Shown here one piece after another: positions 8,706 through 16,644 of a DNA stretch of 64,000 bases. Origin of the DNA: UBA1764 sp045616685. Its GTDB lineage: Bacteria > Bacillota > Clostridia > Peptostreptococcales > Anaerovoracaceae. Each line of letters begins with the position of its first letter. Within the stretch, counting starts at the first letter, position 1. Both the position numbers and the translations under genes were made by a program. Location: contig JAZLHF010000014.1 of the NCBI GenBank assembly GCA_045616685.1, forward strand, positions 25,125 through 89,124, given 5' to 3'. The notes below the pieces were generated by a model, which saw only the letters and a program-made list of their open reading frames with translations, did not search any database and had not been told where the DNA came from.

Positions 8706-9809
8706 TTAATGTTTCTGTATAATCTGTGCAATTCTTAACGCTGCTTTTCCATCCCCATAAGGGTTAATGCTATGCGCCATTTTGTCATATTCAGCCTTGT
8801 TATCCAGCAATTCTTTGGCAAGTTCATATACTTTTTTTCGCTCGACCCCAGCCATTTTGACTGTTCCTGCCGCAACTGCTTCTGGTCTTTCAGTTTCTTT
8901 TCTAACAACCAGTACTGGTTTACCAAGGCTTGGAGCTTCTTCCTGGATTCCACCGCTATCGGTAATAATAAAGAAAGATTTGCTCTGAAGTTTTACAAAT
9001 GGTTGATAAGTCAAAGGCTCAATCAGGTGAATGTTTTTAATGTCGCCCAAGTACTGATTGGCTTCTTCTCTAACCTTTGGATTCATGTGAACAGGGTATA
9101 CGACTTCAACATCATCATATTCTTTTGCAATATCAGCAATTGCTGAGAAAATTTCTGCCATATATTCGCCAAGGTTTTCTCTTCTGTGACATGTAACAGT
9201 TATGACTCTTTTATTTTCAAAGTCGATGTTTTTTAAAGTTTCATCTTCAAATTCGTAAGGCTTATTTGCTGTCTCAAGAAGAGCATCAATTACAGTGTTA
9301 CCTGTGATATAAATATTCTTGTCATCAATCCCTTCACGAAGTAAGTTCTGTTTATTTCTTTCTGTAGGAGCGAAATGTAAATCGGCAATGTCTCCTGTAA
9401 GCACACGATTCATTTCTTCTGGGAAAGGAGAATATTTATCGTATGTACGAAGACCGGCTTCGACATGTCCAACAGAAATCTGTTGATAGTAGCAAGCAAG
9501 CGCGGTTGCAAATGTTGTTGATGTGTCTCCGTGAACTAAAACTAAATCAGGTTTTTCTTTTACGAGAACCTCCTCCATCCCTTTGATTACATTTGCAGTA
9601 ATCATCGATAGAGTTTGATTTGGTTTCATTATATTAAGATCGTAATCAGGAACAATTTCAAAAAGCTTAAGGACCTGGTCGAGCATTTCACGGTGCTGCG
9701 CTGTTACGCATACTACACACTCGATTCCATCAGTTTCTTTTAAAGCCTTTACCACTGGGGCCATCTTTATAGCTTCAGGTCTGGTTCCAAAGACTGTCAT
9801 CACTTTCAT
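8706..9809 (-). CDS. wecB: UDP-N-acetylglucosamine 2-epimerase, non-hydrolysing
   Basis: Interconverts UDP-GlcNAc and UDP-ManNAc for wall teichoic acid or other surface polymers. The 367 residues match the usual length. Visible family landmarks are TVFGTRPEAIKMAPVV at the N-terminus, VCVTAQHREMLDQVL, VHGDTSTTFA, GHVEAGLRT, FPEEMNRVLTGDIADLHFAPT, TCHRREN and TDSGGIQEEAPSLGKPVLVVR with ERPE. Its ATG overlaps the stop of the upstream transferase gene, and both act in the same undecaprenyl-linked polymer pathway. Confidence 0.95.
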   Translation of the reverse strand: MKVMTVFGTRPEAIKMAPVVKALKETDGIECVVCVTAQHREMLDQVLKLFEIVPDYDLNIMKPNQTLSMITANVIKGMEEVLVKEKPDLVLVHGDTSTTFATALACYYQQISVGHVEAGLRTYDKYSPFPEEMNRVLTGDIADLHFAPTERNKQNLLREGIDDKNIYITGNTVIDALLETANKPYEFEDETLKNIDFENKRVITVTCHRRENLGEYMAEIFSAIADIAKEYDDVEVVYPVHMNPKVREEANQYLGDIKNIHLIEPLTYQPFVKLQSKSFFIITDSGGIQEEAPSLGKPVLVVRKETERPEAVAAGTVKMAGVERKKVYELAKELLDNKAEYDKMAHSINPYGDGKAALRIAQIIQKH

Positions 9810-10873
9810 TATTTAATATCCTCTTCAGATTCTTCTACATTTTCTGTTGGGTCTTTCCCAAGAAATACCCAAATAAGGGTTAAACCAATTACTGCAAGAA
9901 TTAAAGCCTGGGCGCGCATACGCATTGTCCAAAGAATGCCAGCAACGCCCATGATTGCAGAAATGCAATAAAGGGCAATTACTGCACGGCGTTGACCGAT
10001 TCCAAGTGCCATAATTCTATGATGAAGATGCCCTTTATCAGCCTTCATAATTGGTCTATGATTTGCGACTCTTCTTACGATAGCAAACGATGTATCAAAG
10101 ATTGGAAGTGCAAGAATGATAATAGGGATAAAGCTTACAAATAATACTGTACCCTTTGTTGATGACACCCCAATAAGAGACATTGTTGCAAGACAATATC
10201 CAAGGAGCATTGAACCGGTATCCCCCATAAAGATTTTTGCTGGATGGAAGTTGTAAAATAAGAAACCAAGCGCGGCTCCGGCAATAGCAAGAACAAGCGC
10301 ACAAGTTTCTGGGCGACCAGCAATGAAACTTGTGTATGCTACGGCGAAACAAGAAATAATTGACACGCCTGCGGCAAGTCCATCAAGACCATCAATTAAA
10401 TTAATTGTGTTTGTGATACCTACTACCCAAAGAACAGTTAATATAATAGAAACAATCCCAGGAAATTCAATATAGCTTCCGTTAAAAATATTTGAAATTG
10501 CAAATACACGTACACTAAAGTAGCACGGTACGAGAGCAGCGATAATCTGACCGATAAGTTTTTGAACTGGCTTAAGCCCTTTTAAGTCATCAATTAAACC
10601 AACGATTACGATTATGGTTGCTCCGGCAAGAAAACCTCTTACCTGAACTGCCCCAAGCGATCCTTCAGTTCTTGGAACACATATCAAAATTGATACAAGC
10701 ATTGCAATGTAAATTCCAAGTCCCCCAAAACGTGGAATTGGATGATTATGCATTCTTCTTGTATCTTTTGGCACATCCATTGCGCCAATCTTAGGCGCTA
10801 ATTTTATTGCGATAGGCGTTAATATAGCTGAAATAACTGTAGCTAAAATAAAACCTTGTAAAAAATCTAGCAT
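9809..10873 (-). CDS. tagO: Undecaprenyl-phosphate GlcNAc-1-phosphate transferase (TagO/WecA type)
   Basis: Polytopic membrane enzyme of 354 residues in the MraY/WecA family. It starts lipid-linked teichoic acid or similar polymer synthesis by moving GlcNAc-1-P onto undecaprenyl phosphate. Hallmarks are DVPKDTRRMHNHPIPRFGG near residue 35, the acidic GLIDDLKGLKPVQKLIGQ, NTINLIDGLDGLAAGVS, FMGDTGSMLLGYCLA and the loop ADKGHLHHRIMALG. The following wecB overlaps it by one base. A poorly conserved hydrophilic tail ends the protein. Confidence 0.93.
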   Translation of the reverse strand: MLDFLQGFILATVISAILTPIAIKLAPKIGAMDVPKDTRRMHNHPIPRFGGLGIYIAMLVSILICVPRTEGSLGAVQVRGFLAGATIIVIVGLIDDLKGLKPVQKLIGQIIAALVPCYFSVRVFAISNIFNGSYIEFPGIVSIILTVLWVVGITNTINLIDGLDGLAAGVSIISCFAVAYTSFIAGRPETCALVLAIAGAALGFLFYNFHPAKIFMGDTGSMLLGYCLATMSLIGVSSTKGTVLFVSFIPIIILALPIFDTSFAIVRRVANHRPIMKADKGHLHHRIMALGIGQRRAVIALYCISAIMGVAGILWTMRMRAQALILAVIGLTLIWVFLGKDPTENVEESEEDIK

Positions 10874-10874
10874 A

Positions 10875-11321
10875 TCACTTTAAAATATCTACCTGAATTC
10901 CTGCTTCTTTAATCATTGCTTCACCAAGTTCATCTGGATAGCTTTCTTTAATAACGATGCGTTTTATTCCGGCATTGATAATCATCTTTGTACAAATTGC
11001 GCATGGCTGAGTTGTGCAATATAATGTTGCGCCTTCTACGCTTGCGCCGGTGCATGCAGCCTGAATGATTGCATTCTGTTCTGCATGAAGGCCTCTACAA
11101 AGCTCATGTCGCTGGCCACTTGGTACGCAAAGCTTTTCACGAAGGCAACCAGTTTCGCTGCAGTGAGTAATATTCTTTGGAGTTCCATTATAGCCAGTTG
11201 CAATTACTCGGTTGTCATTTACGATAACTGCACCCACTCCACGGCGAAGACATGTTGTTCGAGTTCTTGCGAGCTCTGCCATGTCCATAAAATATTCGTC
11301 CCAACTTGGTCTTTTATCCAT
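10875..11321 (-). CDS. Deoxycytidylate deaminase (ComEB-like)
   Basis: Zinc-dependent cytidine/deoxycytidylate deaminase of 148 residues, converting dCMP to dUMP for dTMP synthesis. The zinc site is clear: HAEQNAII provides His and Glu, and PCAICTKMIINAGI provides two Cys. A further Cys/His cluster (THCSETGCLREK with GQRHELCRG) is typical of dCMP deaminases and argues against a plain cytidine deaminase. It overlaps truA by one base and sits one base from the tagO start. Confidence 0.9.
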   Translation of the reverse strand: MDKRPSWDEYFMDMAELARTRTTCLRRGVGAVIVNDNRVIATGYNGTPKNITHCSETGCLREKLCVPSGQRHELCRGLHAEQNAIIQAACTGASVEGATLYCTTQPCAICTKMIINAGIKRIVIKESYPDELGEAMIKEAGIQVDILK

Positions 11322-12082
11322 TAGAAAAACACCTCATCTAAGTAAAGCCCTTGCGGCGGGGCCGTATGTCCAGCTTTACCTCTATCTTTTGCATTAACTA
11401 TTTCTTTAACATCGTTTGGTTCTAATTTGTGAAGTCCAACCTCAACTAAAGTTCCAACGATAATTCTAACCATATTATATAAGAAGCCATCGCCTTCAAT
11501 TGAAATAGTGATGTCATCTCCATTTTGATCAACTGTAAGTTTATAAACTGTCCTTACTGTTGATTCGTGAACTGTACTGCCAGCAGTCTCGAATGATTTA
11601 AAATCGTGAGTGCCAACAATGTGTTCACAAGCTTTTCTCATCGCATCAACATCGAGTGGATTTGATACTTGATAAAATTGAGTGCGGCGGAAAGGAGATT
11701 TTTCTTTGGCATTATTTATCTTATAGATATATCTCTTTCCTTTTGCATCGTGTCTAGCATGAAAGTCTTCAGGCATTTCTTTAACACCGATAATTCTAAC
11801 ATCGCTTACGCCCTCGAGTTTATCAAATGCAAGAATATCATTTACTGCTCTTGCAATGTGCTCGGTTGGAATTCCTTCATTATCGAGAATAAGCGTGGCA
11901 CATTGTGCCTTCGCATGCACGCCCGAATCAGTCCTCGATGTGCCAGCAATTTCAACAGGCTTGCCGATAATTATGCTTAGAGCGTTTTCAACTTCGCCCT
12001 GCACAGTGCGAAAGTTCGCCTGTCTTTGCCATCCGCAAAAATTCGTACCGTCATATGCAATTGTGAGCAGTATATTACGCAT
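11321..12082 (-). CDS. truA: tRNA pseudouridine synthase A
   Basis: Makes pseudouridine at positions 38-40 of the tRNA anticodon arm. The 253 residues are a normal length. The catalytic Asp is D52 in AGTSRTDSGVHA, and the substrate-binding RYIYKINN and FLYNMVRIIVGTLVEVG segments are present. The ATG at 12082 is the only family-like start. It follows glnS after a GC-rich 106-base spacer and leads the truA, dCMP deaminase, tagO, wecB run. Confidence 0.94.
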   Translation of the reverse strand: MRNILLTIAYDGTNFCGWQRQANFRTVQGEVENALSIIIGKPVEIAGTSRTDSGVHAKAQCATLILDNEGIPTEHIARAVNDILAFDKLEGVSDVRIIGVKEMPEDFHARHDAKGKRYIYKINNAKEKSPFRRTQFYQVSNPLDVDAMRKACEHIVGTHDFKSFETAGSTVHESTVRTVYKLTVDQNGDDITISIEGDGFLYNMVRIIVGTLVEVGLHKLEPNDVKEIVNAKDRGKAGHTAPPQGLYLDEVFF

Positions 12083-12095
12083 ATATATTATTACT

Positions 12096-12175
12096 GGGGT
12101 CCTGCCGCTCAGCAGACCTCATGCAATGCGGGCGATTAGCGTCCTCGGCATGAGCCTCTCTTCGCGTCACCCCTC
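12096..12175. repeat. GC-rich structured spacer between glnS and truA
   Basis: A GC-rich segment in an otherwise AT-rich genome, with CTCATGC at 12118-12124 matched by GCATGAG at 12148-12154 and a small CTGC/GCAG hairpin around 12101-12114. No reading frame or terminator U-run is seen. It could be a degraded palindromic element, a small RNA or a processing site. Confidence 0.4.
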
Positions 12176-12188
12176 CGGTGCTTATTTA

Positions 12189-13820
12189 TTACTTCTTCCA
12201 GGATGACTTAAGTCCTACAATCTGATTGAATACTGGTGCGCCTGGCTTTGACAGCACAGTGTCACAAATATAGTATCCGTTGCGGAAGAACTGATAGCGC
12301 TCTCCGGCAGGGGCATCCTTAAGGCTTGGCTCTGCCTTTGCAATTAAATCTTCACGCGAGTCTGGATCAAATTCATTGTAACCAGTTTCTTCGTTTGGAT
12401 ATGCAAGGTATCCGTACTGACGAACAGAAATATCAACTGCAGTACTTGCTTCTACCCAGTGAATAGTTCCTTTTACCTTGCGAGTATCTGCGCCCGGGGT
12501 ACCTGATTTTGTATCAGGATCGTATGTACAATGCAAGCATGTTACGTTGCCATCAGAATCTTTTTCAATGCTATTACAAGTTACGAAGTAAGCGTTCTTT
12601 AAACGAACTTCGTTGCCAGGGAACAGCCTAAAGTACTTCTTTGCAGGGACTTCCATGAAATCATCCTGTTCAACCCAAAGTTCACGTCCAAATGGAATTT
12701 CGCGAATCCCGGCATTTTCATCGGCAGGATTATTTTCAATAGGAAGCATTTCTATCTGTCCTTGTGGATAGTTATCGATGATAAGCTTAAGAGGTTTTAA
12801 GATTACCATCTTGTTATCAACCTTGCCATTGAGGTCATCACGAACGAAAACTTCGAGCTGACTCATGTCAATCAGTGAATTTGCTTTTGCTACGCCGATT
12901 GCATCGCAGAAATTTCTTAATGCTGCCGGAGTATAACCACGTCTACGCATACCAGCAATTGTGCAAAGTCTTGGATCGTCCCATCCTTCAACGTTTCCCT
13001 CAAGAACAAGCTTCTTAATATTACGCTTGCTCATGATTGTGTTTGTAAGGTTAAGCTTTGCAAATTCTATCTGCTGTGGTGGCTCTTTCCAATCGAGTGA
13101 CTGAAGAACCCAGTTATAAAATGGTCTGTGATCTTCGAATTCGAGTGTACAAAGGGAGTGTGTGATCCCTTCAATAGCATCTTCAAGAGGATGAGCGAAG
13201 TCATACATTGGATAGATGCACCACTTGTCTCCTGTATTCTGATGCTTTACATGCATTACTCTGTAGATAACAGGATCTCTCATATTCATATTTGGAGAAG
13301 CCATATCAATCTTTGCACGCAGAACTCTTTCGCCATCACCATATTTACCGTTCTTCATGTCTTCAAAAATTTGAAGGTTTTCTTCGATTGGTCTGTCACG
13401 CCATGGAGAGTTCTTCCCCGGTTCTGTCAGCGTACCACGCGTTTCTCTAATTTGATCTGCACTATATTCACAGACATATGCTTTACCGCGCTTAATCAGT
13501 TCGACAGCACATTCGTACATTTTGTCGAAATAATTTGAAGCTTTGTTAAGGTTATTCCATTCGAAGCCGAGCCACTTAACGTCTTCTTCGATTGAGCCAA
13601 CGAATTCATCGTCTTCGTTTACTGGATTTGTATCATCATATCTAAGGTTACACTTTCCGCCGTACTTAAGAGCTGTTCCAAAGTTAAGGCAGATTGATTT
13701 ACAGTGACCTATGTGAAGGTAGCCATTTGGCTCTGGCGGGAATCTTGTGATGATCTCATGAGAGTATTTACCTTCAGCGATGTCTTTATCAATTATGTCG
13801 TGAATAAAATTGCTTTCCAT
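12189..13820 (-). CDS. glnS: Glutaminyl-tRNA synthetase
   Basis: Charges tRNA-Gln directly. At 543 residues it matches bacterial GlnRS. The class I motif is in PPEPNGYLHIGHCKS, the Gln-specific YDDTNPVNEDDEFVGSIEEDV region follows, and the second motif is in TIMSKRNIKKLV. The C-terminal beta-barrel anticodon domain is recognisable (NAYFVTCNSIEKDSDGNV, KGTIHWV). GAAAAGGAGA precedes the ATG. Many Gram-positive bacteria lack GlnRS and use the GatCAB route, so its presence is a lineage clue. Confidence 0.95.
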   Translation of the reverse strand: MESNFIHDIIDKDIAEGKYSHEIITRFPPEPNGYLHIGHCKSICLNFGTALKYGGKCNLRYDDTNPVNEDDEFVGSIEEDVKWLGFEWNNLNKASNYFDKMYECAVELIKRGKAYVCEYSADQIRETRGTLTEPGKNSPWRDRPIEENLQIFEDMKNGKYGDGERVLRAKIDMASPNMNMRDPVIYRVMHVKHQNTGDKWCIYPMYDFAHPLEDAIEGITHSLCTLEFEDHRPFYNWVLQSLDWKEPPQQIEFAKLNLTNTIMSKRNIKKLVLEGNVEGWDDPRLCTIAGMRRRGYTPAALRNFCDAIGVAKANSLIDMSQLEVFVRDDLNGKVDNKMVILKPLKLIIDNYPQGQIEMLPIENNPADENAGIREIPFGRELWVEQDDFMEVPAKKYFRLFPGNEVRLKNAYFVTCNSIEKDSDGNVTCLHCTYDPDTKSGTPGADTRKVKGTIHWVEASTAVDISVRQYGYLAYPNEETGYNEFDPDSREDLIAKAEPSLKDAPAGERYQFFRNGYYICDTVLSKPGAPVFNQIVGLKSSWKK

Positions 13821-13869
13821 ATATAAAAAGTCTCCTTTTCTTTTACATAGTCATACATAGTACATTATA

Positions 13870-13959
13870 GCACAGCAGGCTTGAATTTGCACGCTCGGGC
13901 CTCGTGCGGCCTTCGCGCTACGCTTCAATTCCTCGCTTAGCAAATTCAAGTCTCTGTGC
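13870..13959. repeat. 90-base GC-rich imperfect palindrome
   Basis: Outer arms GCACAG (13870-13875) and CTGTGC (13954-13959) enclose CTTGAATTTGC (13880-13890) and GCAAATTCAAG (13940-13950), a perfect 11-bp match. The interior is GC-rich and itself foldable. There is no U-run on either strand, so it is not a simple terminator. It could be a non-autonomous palindromic element or a structured RNA. Confidence 0.55.
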
Positions 13960-13981
13960 TTGCGGAGCCGAAATAATTTTG

Positions 13982-13998
13982 GTATATTATTAATATAC
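13982..13998 (+). promoter_or_regulatory. Palindromic operator over the Lrp-type regulator promoter
   Basis: GTATAT-TATTA-ATATAC is a perfect 6-bp inverted repeat that contains the probable extended -10 (TGGTATATT). It lies 22 bases ahead of the regulator's ATG. Position and symmetry suggest autoregulation, which is usual in the Lrp family; this is inference. Confidence 0.5.
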
Positions 13999-14020
13999 TT
14001 GAATTTTAGGAGATATAATC

Positions 14021-14488
14021 ATGGCAACTGACAGTATAGACGTAAAAATTCTGGAGATTTTACAGGACAATGCAAGGGTTTCAATTTCAGACCTTTCAAA
14101 GAAGGTAAACTTATCCCTTTCTGCTGTATCTGAAAGACTTAGAAAGCTTGAACAGGGGAAAATTATCGAGCAATATACTACTATTATTTCTCCGGCAGCA
14201 ATGGCCAAGGAGCTTTCAGTGCTTATGCTCGTAAGTCTCGAAAGCACAACTGGAACAGCTGTAAAAGAACTTCAACTTTTCGTTGACAATGCAGATGAGA
14301 TTTTGGAATGCCACCACATCACTGGGGAATACGATTATGCATTAAAGATCACAACAAAGAATACGGAAACTTTGGAAAAGTTAATGTCTACAATAAAGAG
14401 CATTTCTGGCGTTCGTCATTGCCAGACAAACGTTATTCTTTCAAGTAGCAAGAAACGCTATAGCGTTGTGCCGACTGCAGCAAGATAG
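14021..14488 (+). CDS. Lrp/AsnC-family transcriptional regulator
   Basis: DNA-binding regulator of 155 residues. An N-terminal winged helix-turn-helix (DVKILEILQDNARVSISDLSKKVNLSLSAVSERLRKLEQGKII) spans about residues 7-50. It is followed by the RAM/AsnC ligand domain (LMLVSLESTTG; ILECHHITGEYDYALKITTKNTETLEKLM). Family members sense amino acids. AGGAG lies ahead of the ATG. It is a monocistronic unit closed by a strong terminator, with a palindrome over its promoter. Its targets are not evident from the window. Confidence 0.92.
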   Translation: MATDSIDVKILEILQDNARVSISDLSKKVNLSLSAVSERLRKLEQGKIIEQYTTIISPAAMAKELSVLMLVSLESTTGTAVKELQLFVDNADEILECHHITGEYDYALKITTKNTETLEKLMSTIKSISGVRHCQTNVILSSSKKRYSVVPTAAR

Positions 14489-14501
14489 TTATTTAAAAAA
14501 T

Positions 14502-14536
14502 AAAAACCCCGGAAGGCAATCTTCCGGGGTTTGTTT
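14502..14536. terminator. Bidirectional intrinsic terminator
   Basis: The stem AACCCCGGAAG/CTTCCGGGGTT with loop GCAAT, flanked by an A-run and T-run, lies between the convergent Lrp-type gene and the small membrane protein gene. Confidence 0.85.
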
Positions 14537-14542
14537 TACTAT

Positions 14543-15097
14543 TTATTCTGCTCCTCGTTTTTCCTTATCAATATACTTAGCATAAATAAATATTGAGAAG
14601 TTAATTGATAATAAGAAATTTGAGATTACAATTGGATAAACTGATGAAGGAGCTTTGGTGCAAAGGCATGAAACCAAAAGAACCACATTGGCAATGAAAT
14701 CCACATATGATAACTTGGCTGATTTATCCTTCCCCAAGTCTTTTCCAAAGGCTACGATTGCTACGCAAATAGGAACAATAATGTTAACTAAAATAGCAAT
14801 GCAAAGACCTGTGTTAAAACCAAACTGTACTGCATTAACAATAGGAGCAATCAGGGATACAACAGAACTTGCAAAATATAAGAACATATATGCCTGGAAG
14901 AATTCTGCTACTCCTTTTTTATATTCACTACCTGTATAAATAACACCAAGAATTAATGCAAGAGTACAAATTGCTGCATTAACCATCATAATTGATGAAA
15001 GTGTGCTAAATTGTGAAATTACGAAAACTATTGCAAGTAAGATTAAAACTTCATTAATAATTGCAATATTTTTTAATTCAAACTTCTTGGATTCCAT
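14543..15097 (-). CDS. Six-helix membrane protein, solitary paralogue of the array family (subtype B)
   Basis: A protein of 184 residues with about six hydrophobic helices. I do not know the family by name, but it is clearly related to the subtype-B proteins of the tandem array at 28.8 and 31.2 kb. It shares the start MExKK, the loop EYKKG after helix 2, GKDLGKDKS at residues 118-126 (the array protein has AKDLGKTKT at the same positions) and the tail KYIDKEKRGAE. It stands alone, outside the tRNA-bounded island, so the family is not confined to that island. Function unknown. Confidence 0.7.
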   Translation of the reverse strand: MESKKFELKNIAIINEVLILLAIVFVISQFSTLSSIMMVNAAICTLALILGVIYTGSEYKKGVAEFFQAYMFLYFASSVVSLIAPIVNAVQFGFNTGLCIAILVNIIVPICVAIVAFGKDLGKDKSAKLSYVDFIANVVLLVSCLCTKAPSSVYPIVISNFLLSINFSIFIYAKYIDKEKRGAE

Positions 15098-15185
15098 ATG
15101 TAAGTCCCTCCACTAATATTCCTATTTTATCACTTTTTTGTTAAAAACAACACATAAAATTGGGATATTTAGAGTTTTAGATAAG

Positions 15186-16220
15186 TTATAAGGTATTTTC
15201 TAGTATCGCATCAATAACGATTTCTCCGACCTTAAAGATGTTTTCCATTGCTGGATTAAAAATATCTAAAGTTTCTTCGTTTTCCTGATCGATTCCTTCA
15301 CTCCAGTCAATTGTGGTATCCCAAAGCATCTCTGGGAAGTTTCCATCAACAAAAACATCAACATTTACACTTCCACGCATGATAATCAATCTATCCAAAA
15401 GGCCAAATCTTTCACAAACAGAAGCCGTAACTATGTCTTCCATTTCTGTTAATGCATATGGATCTGTGCAGTCATATGTATTGACAATATCTAAAGCTCT
15501 TTGGTGTTCGATTTCACCCTTCCAATAATTATCGCTTGTAACAGATGTCCCTTTGATAACTTGTGGCTCTCGATTAATCCATTCTTCACCAGTAAAATTT
15601 CTTTCTAAAGTTGCTTTTGCAATTTCTGTAGTTGAAAGTTTAATATCTTTTGTAAGATCATAAATCTTGTTGATTAATTCTTGATTCATCACTTTGCAAT
15701 CCATTGTATCAAATGATACATCATGAAACCATGTTGGTGAATTTGAATCTTTCAGTTCGGTGCTGTCAACTGAATGCCCAAGATCAAAATCGCAAATAGC
15801 AGTTTCAAGAACCACATCGCCAAATACTGTGGTTCCAACGGCGCCTCCGGCACAACCAGGAGAAACTACATACGCATTAGAAAAATCAAATCGCAAGTCG
15901 CTAAACACCGATGTTTCGGCAATTGCTGTGTTGGTTTTCCCATATCCTGGAATGCACATGGCAACTTTGTTGTCAGGGTTGTAGTAAATAACTGTGCCCT
16001 CGGTCGTTGTATATTCTTCGCTGCCTTGAAGATATTTTTCGTAGAAGTACTGCGCTTCTCCGGCAGCATCGCCGACCATTTCACCTACTTCAAAATGTGG
16101 AATGATGAGCACGCTTACTTCGTTTTTAACCTCAGCTGCTTGTTGTGCACCGCAACTGCACAGCAATAACGAACATATTAGTAATAAAATGCAAAAAGTC
16201 TTTTTGGTTAGTTTATTCAT
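15186..16220 (-). CDS. NUP-family (purine nucleoside permease-like) lipoprotein
   Basis: Predicted lipoprotein of about 344 residues. The ATG at 16220 is chosen because it starts a clean signal peptide (KKTFCILLLICSLLLCSC, lipobox Cys) and overlaps the upstream gene by eight bases; an upstream extension to 16316 lacks such logic. The mature part resembles the NUP family, which shares the nucleoside phosphorylase fold. Examples are VLIIPHFEVGEMVGDAAGEAQ, the segment beginning CIPGYGKTNTAIAETSVFSD, and NAYVVSPGCAGGAVGTTVFGDVV. A surface role in nucleoside binding or cleavage is inferred and would fit the BMP importer 7 kb away. Name and function are tentative. Confidence 0.65.
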   Translation of the reverse strand: MNKLTKKTFCILLLICSLLLCSCGAQQAAEVKNEVSVLIIPHFEVGEMVGDAAGEAQYFYEKYLQGSEEYTTTEGTVIYYNPDNKVAMCIPGYGKTNTAIAETSVFSDLRFDFSNAYVVSPGCAGGAVGTTVFGDVVLETAICDFDLGHSVDSTELKDSNSPTWFHDVSFDTMDCKVMNQELINKIYDLTKDIKLSTTEIAKATLERNFTGEEWINREPQVIKGTSVTSDNYWKGEIEHQRALDIVNTYDCTDPYALTEMEDIVTASVCERFGLLDRLIIMRGSVNVDVFVDGNFPEMLWDTTIDWSEGIDQENEETLDIFNPAMENIFKVGEIVIDAILENTL

Positions 16221-16629
16221 TGTCTTCCCTTGGATAAAATTCTGCACCGATTGGATGCTGTTCAATAAATACGCATTCTTGGTTGAATTGTTCAACAATT
16301 TCATCAGCGAGTTCATAGAGACTGCCGTGGATGATGTAGTTGAAGGAAATCACGATAGATCTTTCGAGCACCATTTCTCCTTCGTTATTCCAGAATCCTT
16401 CACTTGTATGCATGTTGTATCCAACTACATACTTTGGACAAATCTTATTCAAGATATCAATAGCTTCTTCTTCTGAAATCTTTTGTTCTCCGGTGTCTTT
16501 ATCTTTCAAACCAAGATAGATTATGTATTGGTATTGTTCTGTTTTTTTCTCGAGCGTCTTAACTCGTTTTAAAAGTGCACATATGCAACAAAGACAAAGT
16601 GCAATTAATGTAAATTGAAAATATGTCAT
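16213..16629 (-). CDS. Membrane-anchored protein of unknown function
   Basis: A protein of 138 residues with an N-terminal hydrophobic helix (about 4-20), a short basic/coiled segment and a soluble domain. The domain pattern (IYLGLKDKDTGEQKISEEEA ... GYNMHTSEGFWNNEGEMVLERSIVISF) is loosely like DUF3574-type proteins, but I cannot confirm that. It begins 15 bases after the ferredoxin-alcohol dehydrogenase gene and overlaps the NUP lipoprotein by eight bases. It may therefore belong to the tail of the AOR operon. Confidence 0.5.
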   Translation of the reverse strand: MTYFQFTLIALCLCCICALLKRVKTLEKKTEQYQYIIYLGLKDKDTGEQKISEEEAIDILNKICPKYVVGYNMHTSEGFWNNEGEMVLERSIVISFNYIIHGSLYELADEIVEQFNQECVFIEQHPIGAEFYPREDNE

Positions 16630-16644
16630 TTAAAAGCCTTCTGA

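Noticed and set aside
13821..14020. T-box or amino-acid leader ahead of glnS, metG or trpS
   Set aside because: No T-box-like conserved sequence with a terminator was seen; trpS is internal to a gene run and the other leaders are short.
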